From Tenodera sinensis (lineage: Eukaryota; Arthropoda; Insecta; Mantodea; Mantidae), in NCBI GenBank assembly GCA_030765045.1, contig CM060972.1:62425773-62489772 (forward strand): DNA of 64,000 bases. The letters run 5' to 3'. Shown here in pieces: positions 11,053 to 26,000 of this stretch. Under the pieces are notes generated by a model. The model made no database searches, had not been told where the DNA came from, and saw only the letters and a program-made list of their open reading frames with translations. Within the stretch, counting starts at the first letter, position 1; every line of letters starts with the position of its first letter. Made by a program: the position numbers and the translations under genes.

Positions 11053-14000
11053 ATATACACACGCACACGCAGGGAGACAGAGAGACACAGACACAGTCCC
11101 ATTCACGAATCAGCAACTATTCTTCCTTTTTACCTCTAAAACTGTGCTCTCTGACTGTCATGCAAGCTATTTATAGGTAAGAATGACATAGCATAAATCT
11201 TTCTAGAAATTTGCCTTTTCCTTGAACCTTTTTCAAATAAGCCGGCAGCCAGAAATTCCATGAACACACTCAAAATGCTTTGTTCTACTGCGCTCTGTTT
11301 TTATGAGTCATCTATTCACAAGCAGTGGCGCAAGACTGCCTGACCATGGCTTTGATGTGCACTGCCACCAGCCAGCGTAACAACAGTAATAACAATAACA
11401 ACCACCACAACCACATCAAGCAACAACAATTATACTCTATTCTAAAGTAAGAACAAATTAGAAACTAAAAACTTCACTTATCTTAGTAATGTTGCACGTT
11501 CTTTTTGCACAAACAGAACGTGCAAAAAGAACGTGCAACATTACTAAGATAAGTGAAGTTTTTAGTTTCTAATTTGTTCTTACTTACTTTAGAATCTTGT
11601 TGCTTCACTGTTAATAGCTTCAATTGTCCTTATTAAACAACAATTATAATTTAAATCATAATTGTGAGTCCAATCATATTTACTTGCTGTTTTGTTATGC
11701 AACTGTTAACCTTAAAAAAAGGCTCTTTTTGCAAAAATGGCTTGATTCCGAGTAAATAGCTCCTCAATAAGGCACTCAATTGTAATCTTCTCCACCAATA
11801 TCTTGGCCACTCCATCCTTTGTCCATTGGCATGATGTAGAAATGACCCTAGTTCACCATGTTGAACAATATTACATAACTGGAAGTTACCTCCAATCTTC
11901 ACCTTATACACATTGCCAACTACACACTTACAATGTCATGCAAATCATGTGCCACTACTACTCACTATTTTGATTTCTTATTTGTTGCCAGCCTGCATTA
12001 TGCGCCCTTTAAGTCTATCTATGGCAACATTACCTTAAAGTGTACATTGTGTGCGTTTAACATTTATATGTTATTTTCAGGAATTGCTGGTATACTTAGC
12101 AATGTTTATAAGAACTGAACCTCAGCTTTTCCTGGAAATGTTACGATTAAGAGTTGGCCTTATTATACAGGTAAGAAATTTAATCTTTTTAGTATTTTTA
12201 GTTAATTTAGTTTTGGACCTCCTACCTACTTGGTTGTATCATGGCATTATAGATACAATGTTAGTATATACAGAATGCAAGAGAAGATGTAGAAACTTAA
12301 AAATTTGGGACCTTAACGCTGTTCATGTTGTTGCATTAAATGCAGAGTTTCTTCTCTTACTCTACTGCTTTCTCACAGTTTCTTCCTCTCTGCTGCTCAT
12401 GAAAACATCTTCATCTTTCCCCATCAGTATTCTTCTCTCTCTTTCTCTGTGCAACTTACACATCATGTGATGTTTTGAAAACTAATGGAACCATTTTCCG
12501 GTGATGTTAATAAAGATTATAACACAATTAAAAGGTTTAACAGGTTTAAAGGTTTTACAAACTTGTACCTCATCTTATGCTTGCAGTTGGATGGAAATGA
12601 CATACTTTTTTGTGGTAACTGTTTTACACGAGTAGTACTAACAAAAATTGTTATGGCTTATTAAATATCCATATTATCAAAAATGTTAAATCACAAACTC
12701 TTATGCTTACAAACTCTTTATACATAGCATTTTAAAAAAATGAAAGTTGAAATGAAAGGGTGATCTCTTGGCAAAAACACCAAGACTAAACAAAATAAAT
12801 CTCAGTTTCTCTGCATCACATAGCATGTATTGTGTATCTTTTCCCTTGCATAATTGGCATTCACCTTGTGGATAGCCATTTCTTTCACATTTCAATCTCT
12901 ATTCTCTTGCTCTTAGACATGCTACCTCTTCTTTTGTATTCTTAATGCTGACTGTATGATCATTATAATAATAATTTTCATGAATATTACAAATAGAAGC
13001 ACTAATAACAGTGAAGTATTCAACAGCTGATAATGGGACCGAACAGTCTTGAAAACGTTTCCTGTTTTTAAAACAACTTAAGTGAAGGTGAGTGTAAAAA
13101 AGTGACTCAAAATGTCCTCAAACAAAAATAATTTTCATATTGAAATGTGTTCTTTATATAGTAATAAATCTTGTGGTTCTACAGTATAAATGTTAAGAAA
13201 TAAGACCTTTAGATTGTATTGAAAATATGTTTAAAAGTAGCCCTCCAGATTTCCAATATATATAAATTAGGTCAGTCAGATGGCAACAGATGTTTATGTG
13301 CTCAATTTGAAAATTTAAGGAGGTATGCTATATGGCAATCCATGCAGTGTTCAAGAAAATACAAAATTGTTACTATATTTGTACAAATTTGGTTTTTGGG
13401 GATATCAAAATTACAAATTTGTTTCAGTACAATCCATCTAAAATTTTAGGAAGTTCCTCAACCATGTATGTAAATGCAAAATTAAAGTTGAATTAGAATT
13501 GTTATTTTTGCATGTCAACCAACCTGCTGCTGGTATGTGGGCAATGTTTGAGAGGTAGAATCAGGACTGAAAGATTCAATGCCACAGCACAACTGCTTTA
13601 ACCACTGAGCTACCATGGCAGCTTGCCAGTAGGCATTGAATTCCCCTACTGATATGTATTTTCCCAGTAAACCCAAAAGGTGACTTACAATCGTAAGTAC
13701 TTTATGTCCCAGGTTTTAATAACTTTTGGATGGTAATTGTTATTTTTGTATATCAACCAACTTACTGCTGGTGTTTTTAAACACACAAGCCATATGTTGA
13801 CAATGCTTGTAAGGTAGAAGCAGTACTGAAAAATTGAGTACCATAGCTGGGATTTGAATCGCGGACCTTCCGCTTCACACATGACCTCTCTAACCACTGA
13901 GGCTACAATGGCAACTTGCCAGTATGGCATTAAATTCCCCAACCAATTCGTATTTTCCCGGTAGAATTGCTTAGCAGTTCAACTTATGGAAGTAGTAGAC

Positions 14001-17000
14001 TTTAAAAGTATCAACTTAACTCAGATGAGGAGGAGGAGAATTCCAAGGTTAAATGAATTAAATATCTTCACAATACCTAATAAAGAAAAAAACTAGTTAT
14101 TCTGATAACATAAACTTTAAGAATTACATAGCTGTAATATCCTTTAAAACTAAAACTTCTACAGCCAATAATTCTGGCAATACCAACCACATAATCATGC
14201 ATCTAAGGAAACTCAATGTGGTGCATTGCACTACAATATTGTGCTATAATTACTCTCCATACATTTAATGCTAACTTTTATAATTAAGTTACACTTAGGC
14301 ACATCGAAGTTTTGTCACTTAAAACAATAACAATCACATAGTAAATGTATTAAAGCTGATCCTTATGGTTACATGGCTACTGCTTCTTTGCGATAGGTTA
14401 TGGCTACAGAGCTGTCTCGAACATTGGTCTGTACAGGAGAGGAAGCTTCTGAGCATTTGCTCAATCTTTCACCTTTTGAAATGAAGAATCTTCTGTATCA
14501 CATACTTAGTGGAAAGGAGTTTGCAATTAGTAGTGGTAAGTTTGAATTGAATGATTGTTAAAACCGCATCTCAGCACACTACATTTTAGTTACTGAGGTA
14601 GTCTGTATATATAAAAATGTTATATTGGTTTGTGTACGCTTCAAAAACTCAAAAAGTTCTGCATCGATTTAGCTCAAATTTTGATACAATATACAACCCA
14701 CTTCAAAGATTGTTTTTATCTATTTCTTGTGTCAGTAACATACCTGCGACTGAAGGTAAACAGCTTTTTCAACGGCCATCATCGTTACTTGCCAATAGAT
14801 GGCATTGTTAACTATAATGATTTTTTTTTTACAAAAAAAATTCCCTTGCATCGCATTCAGATTATTATGCAATGTGACTTAAATATTCACCTTAATTGAG
14901 GTGCTTTTGTGTGATTGTGTAGTGATTGAGCTGCGCCGTTTGCCAAATCATAAGTAGAGGTTATGTTTTGTATGAGATTTTGTTGTAATCATTATTTAAC
15001 TATTTCATTTAACTAATATTTCACTTAGCAAATAAGATTAATTTTTTTACAACTTTTCGATACTGTCTGTCCTTGGCTCTCGCTTCATCTGGAATAACTG
15101 CAACATTGTTACCAGGTGGAAGGACTGCTCATTCATTTCTGAAGTTGCCATTGAATATACAAACTATCGCGACTCCCATGTGCAGTATTTCCAAAGCGTC
15201 TGGTATGGGAAAAGTATTACAAAAATGTAAAGTCATTGTTTGGGATGAATGCACGATAGTACATAAAAATCACTTGAAGCTATGGATCGATCGTTACAAG
15301 ATTTGCATGGAAACATTCAACCATTCAGGAATGCATTGATATTGCTCACAAGAGATTTTAGACATACATTGCTTGTAATTTCTCAATCGACACCAGTGGA
15401 CGAAATAAATGCTTGCATAAAATATTCAACATTGTGGTGACATGTATGTACATTACAGTACACTACGAATATGCGTGTCTAGCTTCAAAATGATAAATCA
15501 GCCGAGGTATTCTCACGATAGTTGCTAGGTATTGGAATTGGACAGCTGCCAATAGATGAGACAAGACGAATATAATTTTCTAATAATTTTTGTAATTTAG
15601 TAACATCAAAAGAAGAACTTATCGCAAAAGTATTTCCTAATATTCAAATTAATTATAGGAATCACAATTGGATCAGTGAACGAGTTGTCCTTGCCGCAAA
15701 CAATAAAGATGTCTATCAACTTAATAATTTTATACAATCCAGCATTCAAAGTGAGGAGATTATATATAAATAGATAGATGCCATTGTGGAAGCAGATGAA
15801 GTAGTTAATTACCCATCAGAGCTTTTGAACTCTCTTGATCTGCCAGGAATGCCACCATACACATTAAAATGAGTGGCAGTGAGAAAGCTGATTTTCTTGC
15901 AAAAAAGGGTACCAGCGGTGTACAAAAATCTATAGTTAATCTACCATTTTATGCAGCTAAAAGATTAGTCAACTCTGAATTCAAAAAAAATTATTGCAAA
16001 ATATTACTATGAAAAATCAAAAAATAAAAGATGGGAACTACCAAACATTCAAACAGTAATTCCTGAGTATCCTCGAAAAACAGCAGTTGCAACCTTCAGG
16101 TTGATTACAGGACATGATTGTCTGGCAAAACATTTAAACAGAATTGGGATATATTCTTCACCACTCTGTCCTCTATGTGATCTGCAAGAGGAAATGGACC
16201 GAGACCACCTTCAAATATGCCCGGCCACTTCTGGTGCCCCATCCATTAGTGAAAAATATTGGAGAGCAATGACTTCATTGTCAGAAATCCAGCATTAGCT
16301 AACAACAACATTAAAATTGAAAATAGGTGTGCCAATTATCATGTTGTGTAATGTTAATCAGCCAAAACTCTGTAACGGCACGAAGCTCGCAGTTAAGAAA
16401 TTGATGAGCAACGTAGCAGAAGCAATGATTTTAATTGGGCCTTTCAAAGGCTAAGATGTCCTCATTCCTTGAATTCCCATGATCCCAACCGATACACCAT
16501 TTAAATTTAAAAGATTACAATTCCCAACTCAATTGGTGTTTGCAATCTCAATCAATAAAGCTCAAGGTCAATCTTTAGAATTGTGTGGTTTAGAATTAGG
16601 TGCGGATTGCTTCTCACATAGACAATTGTATGTTGTGTGTTCCCGTGTCAGCATACCAGATAGCCTTTATATCTACGCAAACAGTGGAAAAACAAAAAAT
16701 ATTGTATACCCACAAGTATTCCAAAATTAAACTTTTTTGAAACGTATGCTTTGTTTTGTTCATTTCTCATCCATGCAACCATAATGTGCCACAGCAAAGC
16801 ATGGCAGGGTAGTGTGATAAGGACTTGTGTATAATTAATTTGCATATAAAATATTAACTAGAAATGTATGTTTATTTTAAGGTAACTGTATATTAATATA
16901 TTTTAATGTCACTTTTATTTCAGTGGGAAGAGGCAACTTTTCAGTAATAAGCTGCAAATCAAGCCGAGTAAGCAAGGTAAATAATTTATGATTTATGTAG

Positions 17001-20000
17001 TAATTTATTTAGGACATACCAATTTTGCCTGTCTTGCCATATAAGAAAAATACAACATTTTGTGATCATCAGATAAAAGGAACCTCTGAGCCACCATTCT
17101 TTTCCAGAGAAATAGTGAAAATTAAGTTCACATACATTTGAAAATTATAATACTTAAGTGTAATGCTCCTTTAGAATTTTGTTTAATGTTGAATTTCAGG
17201 TGTGGGAACAGTTAAATATTTTTCCTTGTTTCCAGTGTCCATTTGTTTTATTTGCAAGATTATTCTATTTCATTTCAATATTATTTTGGTTAAACGAATA
17301 CAATTTTAACTAAATTAACACTTGGTACATATGATATAATTATTAACTACTCAGTTTAAAAACCTGAAAATTCTTGTGTATTGACTTATTACAAAGAGTT
17401 TAAAACCTGTGGAATGTTCTTGAAAACTAAAGATGTAACATACATTAATTTAATACTGGGACACACATGTGTCTAGATCATTGTACAATAATTTTATAAA
17501 GCATGGAGTAGTAAATTAAATTAATAAAATTCTCATTCAAGTTTAAAATGCTACCAGTATAATGTAGGATGACTATCTAGTAGGTAATAAAGACCTAATC
17601 AAACTTCTTCAAACTCCTTGCTCATGAATGTGGGTCTTGAAATTAAACAAAAAAAAAGTTCATTTGTATAATGCAAGCACATATGGGAGGATATCAAGTC
17701 ACATTAACTTCAGTTTTTATAACCATTTGTATACTTTAATTTCAGAAAAGTCAAATTGGTAACTTCCTTGGAGTAGATGCAGATGAAACAGAAACTTTTG
17801 AACCTGATCGTCAAGGACAGTGGTTGCGCAGGCGTAGACTTGATGGAGCACTAAACAGGGTGCCAAGAGACTTCTATCCCCGAGTTTGGGGAGTTTTAGA
17901 AAGAGTAAGATATTTGCAATATGCAAAATAAAGATGTAGAATGACTTTTAAAAGATATACTAGTGAATATTGAATGTATAGTTCTCAAACATTAATTCTT
18001 TGTATTTAATGTTTTGTATATGGTATTCAATGACTAATTCCATTGGTTATAACTTTCAATCCTCTTGAGATTTACAGCTTTATTAGAACCTTAATGAGTT
18101 ACCAACTTTAGTCTTTTCCCAATGATTGGTACTTAACTCATTCAGCAATCAATGCATACAACATTAGCATCATAGCATGTCTATTATGTTTGTAACATTC
18201 TTCTGAAAGAGCTTTGATAATTATTTATGTATGCCAACAAACTTACTGCTGGTGTTTTTAAACACACAAGCTGTGTGTGGGCAATGTTTGAGAGGTAGAA
18301 TTATAACTATAAAGTTCAATACCACAGCCGGGATTTGAACCACAGATCTTCTGCTTTACATGTAGCTGCTCCAACCATTAAGCTACTGTGACAACCTGCC
18401 AGTATGACACTGAATTCTCCAAGTGATTCTTATTTTTCCCGGTGGACCACAAAGGGAATCTCGTATAAGAGATAAATACCCCAAGAGCGACTTAAAATCT
18501 TAAGTACTTTATATCCCGCGATTAAATAACCTTTAGATGCTATGGTAGCTTTGAGAATGAGTTGGAGTCAACTTGAAACATGTCAGCTGCATAAAAACTT
18601 GCAATATTACTAAAATAAGTGAAGCTATTAGTTTCTAATTTGTTCTTACTTTAGATTCTTGTTGTTTCACTGTCAATAGCTTCATTTTTCCTTATGTAAG
18701 TTAATATACAAAATTTACTAAATTTTTCTAAAAAGGATAAAATTCCAAATTATAATCAATTTAGCTGTTTAGATTGTGATAGGGTTTATATTGGTAAAAC
18801 TAAATGTCATTTGTTGTTAGCTAATGCTGGATTTCTGACAATGAAGTCATTAATCCTCTCGCTCTCCAATATTTTTCACTGATGATATTGAAGAGAGCAA
18901 TAGCAGTAATAGTAACCGCTTTTTAGAGAGCACCATATCTTTATGTTTTGGCAGTCACATCGCTCTCTCACAACCCCCAGAATGTCTGGAGGACCACACC
19001 TGTCGTTGGTTTATGGGTCTCACTGACCTGACCGGGAGAATTATCAAAATAAATTCACCGACCATATGTCATTTAGAAACCAGAATAAAAGAGCATTTTA
19101 GAAATATTAAATATAAACAAATTGACAAATCAGCTGTGGCAGATCATGTTTGGTCATTCAATCATGAAATTAATCCAGAGGTTAAATTATTAAAACAATT
19201 AAATGGACCTATAAATTTAATGGTTTGGGAAAAGATATTTATTTTAAAAAACAGAACTGTGTTATGGATTTTGAAATACAAGGTATAGATTGCATTTATA
19301 GCTTTTTGTTTTCAGAGATTGGTAACAGATAGTTTTAAAATGAGCATCAGTAGCTATGGTAACTTGTTTGTATAGCTTTGAAAATAAGTTGGATTACAAC
19401 TTGAAACATGTCAGCTGTGGAAAATCTTGCAATATTACTAAGATAAGTGAAGCTTTTAGTTTCTAATTTTTCTTATTTTAGATGTAATACATGTTTTGTT
19501 TGCTTTTAGTGTCATGGCCTTGCTATAGAGGGCAGAGTACTTCCACAGCAACTCACACAAGAGGTAAAAATTCCAGTGTAATTTATTTCTATGCTTAGCA
19601 GCAATCCATAACATTGCGAAGACAAATACAAAATAAAAATTACAAATTGTATCATTCACATTCTAACCTGTTACTGTGTTTCATTGCATAATTGTTTCCA
19701 TTGCATTGTGGCAGTCTTTTTATAAATGCAACCTCAGGGTTGCAGCAGATAAAATTGGCGAAGGCTAGTATATTTTCAAAATTCAGTTTCTGCCAAAATT
19801 AACTTTATTGTAACAAAGAAATCATATAACAAAGTATCTCACTCTTTACAAATATGATTGCAATGAATTTCCGAAGCTGTTCGGTTTAATATCATTATAT
19901 CCTTTTCTTTTATGTTTATTCCATACACCAGATACAAAATGGTGTCTCTCATGCTTTATGCTTTCTCAGCTTTTCTCACTGAATAATAATTAGCTCTATG

Positions 20001-23000
20001 AATATAATTGCTTGTTGTAAGTTCTCTTGCCAAATGTTAATCAGGATCTTTTGTTAATCCAGGTCTGGTATTTATTCCTCCTAGTTATATAGCCATCAAC
20101 TATTTCTCTTTTGTCTTTTATCACAATGTTCTCTTACAATTGATGTTGGCCGTGTTTCCCGTTTCCCGCTTTGGATTCAGTAATAACGTTTACAAATGTG
20201 ATCACAATATTCACATAGTAGGAAATTTACATGTATTCAATGGATATAAATTGACATGGTAAATGTTAGTGTGAATTTTCTTATCAATTCACTTGGGTAC
20301 ACAATTTTGTCACAGCATAATGGTTGCACTATGATTTAAAGACAACCTCTCTTCAAGAATAGCACTGAGAATGTGATAAATGTATCTTGAAATTGCAGTC
20401 TATGATTTTCAACAACTTACACCAAATACAAAGATAAGTGAAGCTTATAGTCTCTAAATATTTGTTGATTCATTAATTCTTGAAACAGCTCCATGTAATC
20501 ATCTTCCTTTCATAGAAGTTTGAAAACAGTGTTGTTGTAATTAATTTAATTTAAAAGGTGAGTCAATTAATAACACTGAACAACACTTACAACATTTGTA
20601 AGTGTTGTTCAGTGTTGTTAATTGACTCACCTTTTAAATTAAAGTTCCATGTAAACCTCACTAATCACAAAAAGAGTCAAAAATTATATGTAGTCCCAAT
20701 TATGTGGGTATCCCCACCATGCCAATCCAACACTGTTCCACTGTTCTCCAGATGCCTCACTAATTTTTGCATGCAGTGTTTTAATGGTCATTGTTGGCAA
20801 TCATACCATTCCAAAAAAGCTGACTAGTGTTGGCACTACTATGGTAGCCACAAAATTTAAAGGCAGCTGGCTCAACACAAAATCCAATCATAGGTTTGCC
20901 ATGTCTTGCAGTATTGTATAGTTAAACACACTGTGAAATCATGCTGTACAGCCAGTGATATGTCATTTGCACCCACAAAATGTATTTGTACAACAGGAAA
21001 AAGAATAGTAATAGTCAATTATCAACTGCCTTTAAATTTTGCGGCTACCATAATCCAATATTGTTTTGCAAGAAACACATGCTCAACAGAAAGGCTACAT
21101 TGTCACAAGCACCGGCAGATATATTATATAACTTATTCCACTTCCTGTAAGCTGGAACACAAGTCAAATACAACTCTTGGAACCTCTGTTGTTACACTTC
21201 CTGTGTTACCCTGTCAAGTTTGTCATGTAATGGATTGTCATCTATCCAAATTTGGTTGTATTCAGCAAAATATTTATGCGATGATGTGATAATTTCTGAC
21301 TCCTTTTTGAGTGTGACACCCCATATTATGCTTACGTCAGGTAGAAGTTAATGAATAACAGTGATCATGACTTCCATCACAAATCTTTCATTGTGGAAAA
21401 GGAACACTTAATCTATAACTTGCTCTTGCATTATAAGGTCTTTTACTTCAACAATGACATGAAAAATTAAATAAGTATAATGAAACTGAAATTACCTGCT
21501 TTGTTTTATTACAGATGACACCTGGAGAACTGAAGTTTGCACTGGCAGTGGAAACAGTATTAAACTCCATTCCACAGCCAGAGTATCGTCAATTGATGGT
21601 TGAAGCACTAATGGTACTCACTTTAGTGACAGAGTACAATGTTGCCAGCTCTCTTGGTGGCATTATAACTGTTGAGAACCTTGTGCACAAAGCAAACCAA
21701 ATCTTCCTTGAGGATCAGGTAGGAATAAAGCCAGTAAGAAAATTTTAAATGTGAAACTCCTTTGTCTTAAGTTTTGCTACTTTCATAGCTTACACATAAT
21801 ATTTTCAAAAGTGAAGTAGGGGGTGATACATCATATTCACTTACAATTTGCCCCCTTGCATAATTTCCCCATCCTACGATACTGGAAGATTTTCAAACAA
21901 AATTAATCTTCTTTGCAATTTTTGTGAAAAATATTGCACAACCCTTGACCTTCAGAAGTTTTGTTTGCTAGCATTCCTTGATCACCCAATTTCCCATACA
22001 GATACCTGACATGTCACAATTTAGGATGGCCCTTAGCTCATATGTCATTTTTTTTCCTTGAATTTTTACAATGGCACACCATGAATCTGTTACATTACAC
22101 TGGAAAACTACGTATGTCAAGTCTGTGAAGATGAATTAATTTTTACCCAAGCTTCAACCAACATAAAGTAAGGCATTTTAGTAGGAATAAAAATAGTCTC
22201 AGATAACATTGCGATAAGATGGTTATATTGTAATATATTTTATGTACATTTTTTGACATGAGTGATACCTGATCTTAGTATTTTTATAATATGTGACATA
22301 ATATGTGTTAATATCTTGTTATATCAAACATAAGACAATTTTCACTTGAATGTTTTTGTACTTAATTTTAAATTATGTTGATTAGTACAAATGTTGAGTT
22401 CAAATTTATATGTTGTTTTTAGCTAATGCTGGATTTCTGACAATGAAGTCATTAATCCTCTTGCTCTCCAATATTTTTCACTGATGGATGGGGCACTAGA
22501 AGTGGCTGGGCATATTTGAAGGTGGTCTTGTTCCATTTCCTCTTGTAGATCACATAGAGGACAGAGTGGTGAAGAATATATCCCAATTCTGTTTAAATAT
22601 TTTGCTAGACAATCATGTCCTGTAATCAACCTGAAGGCTGCAACTGCTGTTTTTCAACGATACTCAGGAATTATTGTTTGAATGTTTGGTAGTTCCCATC
22701 TTTTATTTTTTGATTTTTCATAGTAATATTTTGCAATAACTTTTTGGAATTCAGAGTTGACTAATCTTTTAGCTGCATAAAATGGTAGATTAGCTATAGA
22801 CTTCTGTACACTGCTGGTACCCTTTCTTGCAAGAAAATCAGCAGTATCCATTGGAAGACTAGATGTTTTTGAAGTGCTGTTAGATGGGTAAGGATTTTCC
22901 AACATTCTATAATTGTTTGGTTTTTTGGTGACAACTTGGAAGTAATTGCTATAATTGCTGCCCTGGAATCTGAGAGAATAACTGCTTGATGAAAATGTGA

Positions 23001-26000
23001 AATTCTATACAAAAGATTTTGTAGGGCCATTCGAATTGCTTCAATTTCTCCATCAATGTTTGTAGTTCCATAACTTAAAGATTTGTAATATGAAAAGAGA
23101 TGACTCGTGACTCCAGCCCCTACTCCAGCTCGGTTTATCAGTGATCCATCAGTATAAATATGGAGCCATTCATGTTCCAGAAATCTAGTATGGATTGTCT
23201 CTAATGCCAACAATTTTAGAACACTAGTTGGGGTATCACTTTTCTTAACTTCTTCTGTCAGGTGTAAATAATATGTGATGTCTAATGTTTGTGTCAGATT
23301 GACTTTATATATTAAGTTTTCCTTTGAATTAAAAGGTATACATCCTTCTAGATGTCTTGAATTTTGGAAAGAAAGCTCTCCTGAGTCTTTAGTGTATTTG
23401 TAAAATTTCTCTTGTTCCACGTTTGAATGGGAGTCTTCAACTTTTCTTGTTGAATAAAAGCTGCTTTTTCTATTTTTTTTTAGTGAAAAGATTTGGTAGT
23501 TTGATTTTGTTATATTAAGTCATTAAATTTTCTTTGGTGCACTTTTGTAGGTTGGTTAAGGTTTGTTGCATGGTTTTTTCTAAAGCGCGTCTCACCCTTA
23601 AAAGACAGTACACGTTAAATGGAGCGCAGTGTTGCAACATGTACTAGTTGCGAATCTTTCTCCGCGAGCGACTCGAGGTGGCCTGAGTCCTGTACTTAGT
23701 CCTTCAATTGCTGCTTGACGAGACGGGCACTTTTAACTTTGGTATCCCTCCACGCCTTTGTTACTGTATGACCTAAATTTACAAATGACTCGTCTGTACA
23801 AACAATTGATTTCCCCTGGTCCCTAAACCTTTTACGTCTTTTAGATATTTATGTCGCCATCTGATGATATCGATATCGTCTCTTTCTATTAATATGCACT
23901 TGTTACCTTTTCTTTCATATTCGAACCCCAAATCAGAGTGGCCCTTGAGAAATTTGGTAGGGTCTCATCACTGTTGAACTGTGACAAAATTATATTCAAC
24001 GTGGGTGGAATATTTGCAAACTGTAAAGAATGAACACTCCACCTTGCACTATTCAATCATATTGCGTTAACCTAGCGTTTTGTGTAGTACCGCCCCTTTT
24101 GCTTTCTTTTTCGATGGCGTTCTTAGAGGTCCTTCCATTAGTTCCTTTTTAATCATACACACTACTGCTTCTGAACACCCGATAGCCTTAGCTGTTTCTT
24201 TTACTGCCTTTACTGCCAAGCATTTTGCTTCAAAAATAATCTAACACATTCATAATTATTTGGCGTTCCTTACTTCTTAATTCACCAACATATCGTCTCT
24301 TCCTAGCTTCCCCCTCCATAACTACAAATATTTACAAAAATATTAAACAAATAACGCAATAACAGCTCACAGTTACACACACGGCTTCTTTCGAACTAAT
24401 GTTAGTGCTGCTCCTTATACTATCTTCTGTGTCAGGCCTGACGCTGAATAGATGAATACCTTTTGTTTGCCCTACTGGATAAAAGAAAGAGGTTACTGCC
24501 TTTTGGTTTATTTTAAAAACTTTCTCCAACCTTCCTCAACATTTGTTCTCGCTGGTTCCCTGATGTAAACTCAATAACAAAAAAGTTTCACACTGCGTAA
24601 CTTTTGCAGTGCACAGATATAAAATTTTCCGAAAACATTTAATTTAAAAAATTATAACCCTTAACTGGGTAAACATAGAGAATTCAAAGTAGGCAGGTAG
24701 TAGCACTATAGTTTACTCTACCTAAGAAAAAAATATAGATGCATTCTAGCAGTTAGTTTGTTAGTTAGTGCGTGATTTCTGAAGAAATTTGGACCTATAG
24801 AAATGTATAATGACTCTGAAAAGGATATAACCTGATAGAGAAAAAAATTCTGCATAGGATAATGTGTTCAAACCTGAAATTTATAACAAATGAATATTTA
24901 TACCATGCTATTAGGAATGTGGCAACAGAGCGAGGGTAGAAAAGGACGCGGCTAATGGCAACTTGTATGCGCTAGATAGAGACAGATATATCCCATTTAA
25001 CTCCATACTGTCTTCTAAGAGTGAAACGCTATATAGTTCTATGCTTTTTTTTTTTTTTTGGTTTTGAAGTCTACATTACTAAGTCATCCGCAAATAGTGT
25101 ACACTTCACACCTGATTCTTCTATTTGTTGTGGCAGATAGTTAATAAATGTATTAAAAAGTCTAGTGCTGAGCACTGCACCTTATGGTAAGCCACGGTGT
25201 ACTTGTTTATATTTAGATATATTTCTTCCATATCTGGTAGCAATAAAGCGTTGCGTTAGGAAATGACATAGTCATGAAAACATTGGACCTTGTAGCCTTG
25301 TATGTACTCTTGTATTCTTGAATATTACTTCAAGTATAGTTACATGCTGTATTTCTTCTTATACACAACGGACACTGATCTTGCATAAAATATTTTTATT
25401 TTCAACAAATATTAATAAATATTAGTGACTAAACTAAATCCCTAGCATAACAGCCCATGAAGGGCCAAGGCTTGCCACCCAGCCGCTGCGGCCCCCACCT
25501 CTGCCCACTACAGATGTCACTGGTGGGGTGCAGTATTGGAGGGTGGGAATTAATGACTAAAGGTCACTTATCTTTTGTAATTATGTATTATATTCAATTC
25601 CAAATATGTTTCGCAAATAATTGATTTGTGAGACATGTTTGGAATTGGAACAAACCACCCAGGATGCAAATAATTGATTTGTGAAACATATTTAGAATTG
25701 GAATATAATATATAATTACAAAAGATAAGTGAAATTTTAGTCACTAATGCAGTATGTTGACTACAAAACATGGTCAACAGGCACCCCACCCATCTCCCAG
25801 ACAAGTACTGCACGACTTGGTTGGCAGTCACACAGCCCATCTCCCGGTCACACATGCATGGATATCAAATCAAATCTCAAATCACATTAACAATTATCAG
25901 AATAAGCACAAAACATACCTTATCAAAAGAGATGTTGGAAATGCTGTCCATCTGCATCAATACATCTAAGGCATCTTCTGAGGAAATGTTCATTCACACA

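Larger units (their letters stand above)
9410..11190 (-). mobile_element. Degenerate LTR retrotransposon: LTR remnant, primer site and gag
   Basis: On the - strand, an LTR-like segment ends in GTTACA at 10723 and is directly followed by TGGTGTCAGAGGAAGTG (10706-10722). This resembles the tRNA-Leu primer site used by many Gypsy elements. Downstream is a gag-like coiled coil (KTEMNSGMKKMRTEMTEM, 10620-10710). Further on is a GC-rich degenerate stretch to about 9410 that includes a zinc-knuckle-like MGHFPVVC. The LTR end GTTACA matches that of the solo LTR at 33691-34304, so the two may be related families. A SINE interrupts it at 10069-10295. The far end of the LTR (about 11190 or beyond) is uncertain. 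Confidence 0.65.

Noticed and set aside
10944..11180. His/Thr-repeat protein
   Set aside because: Translation of the (AC)n microsatellite.
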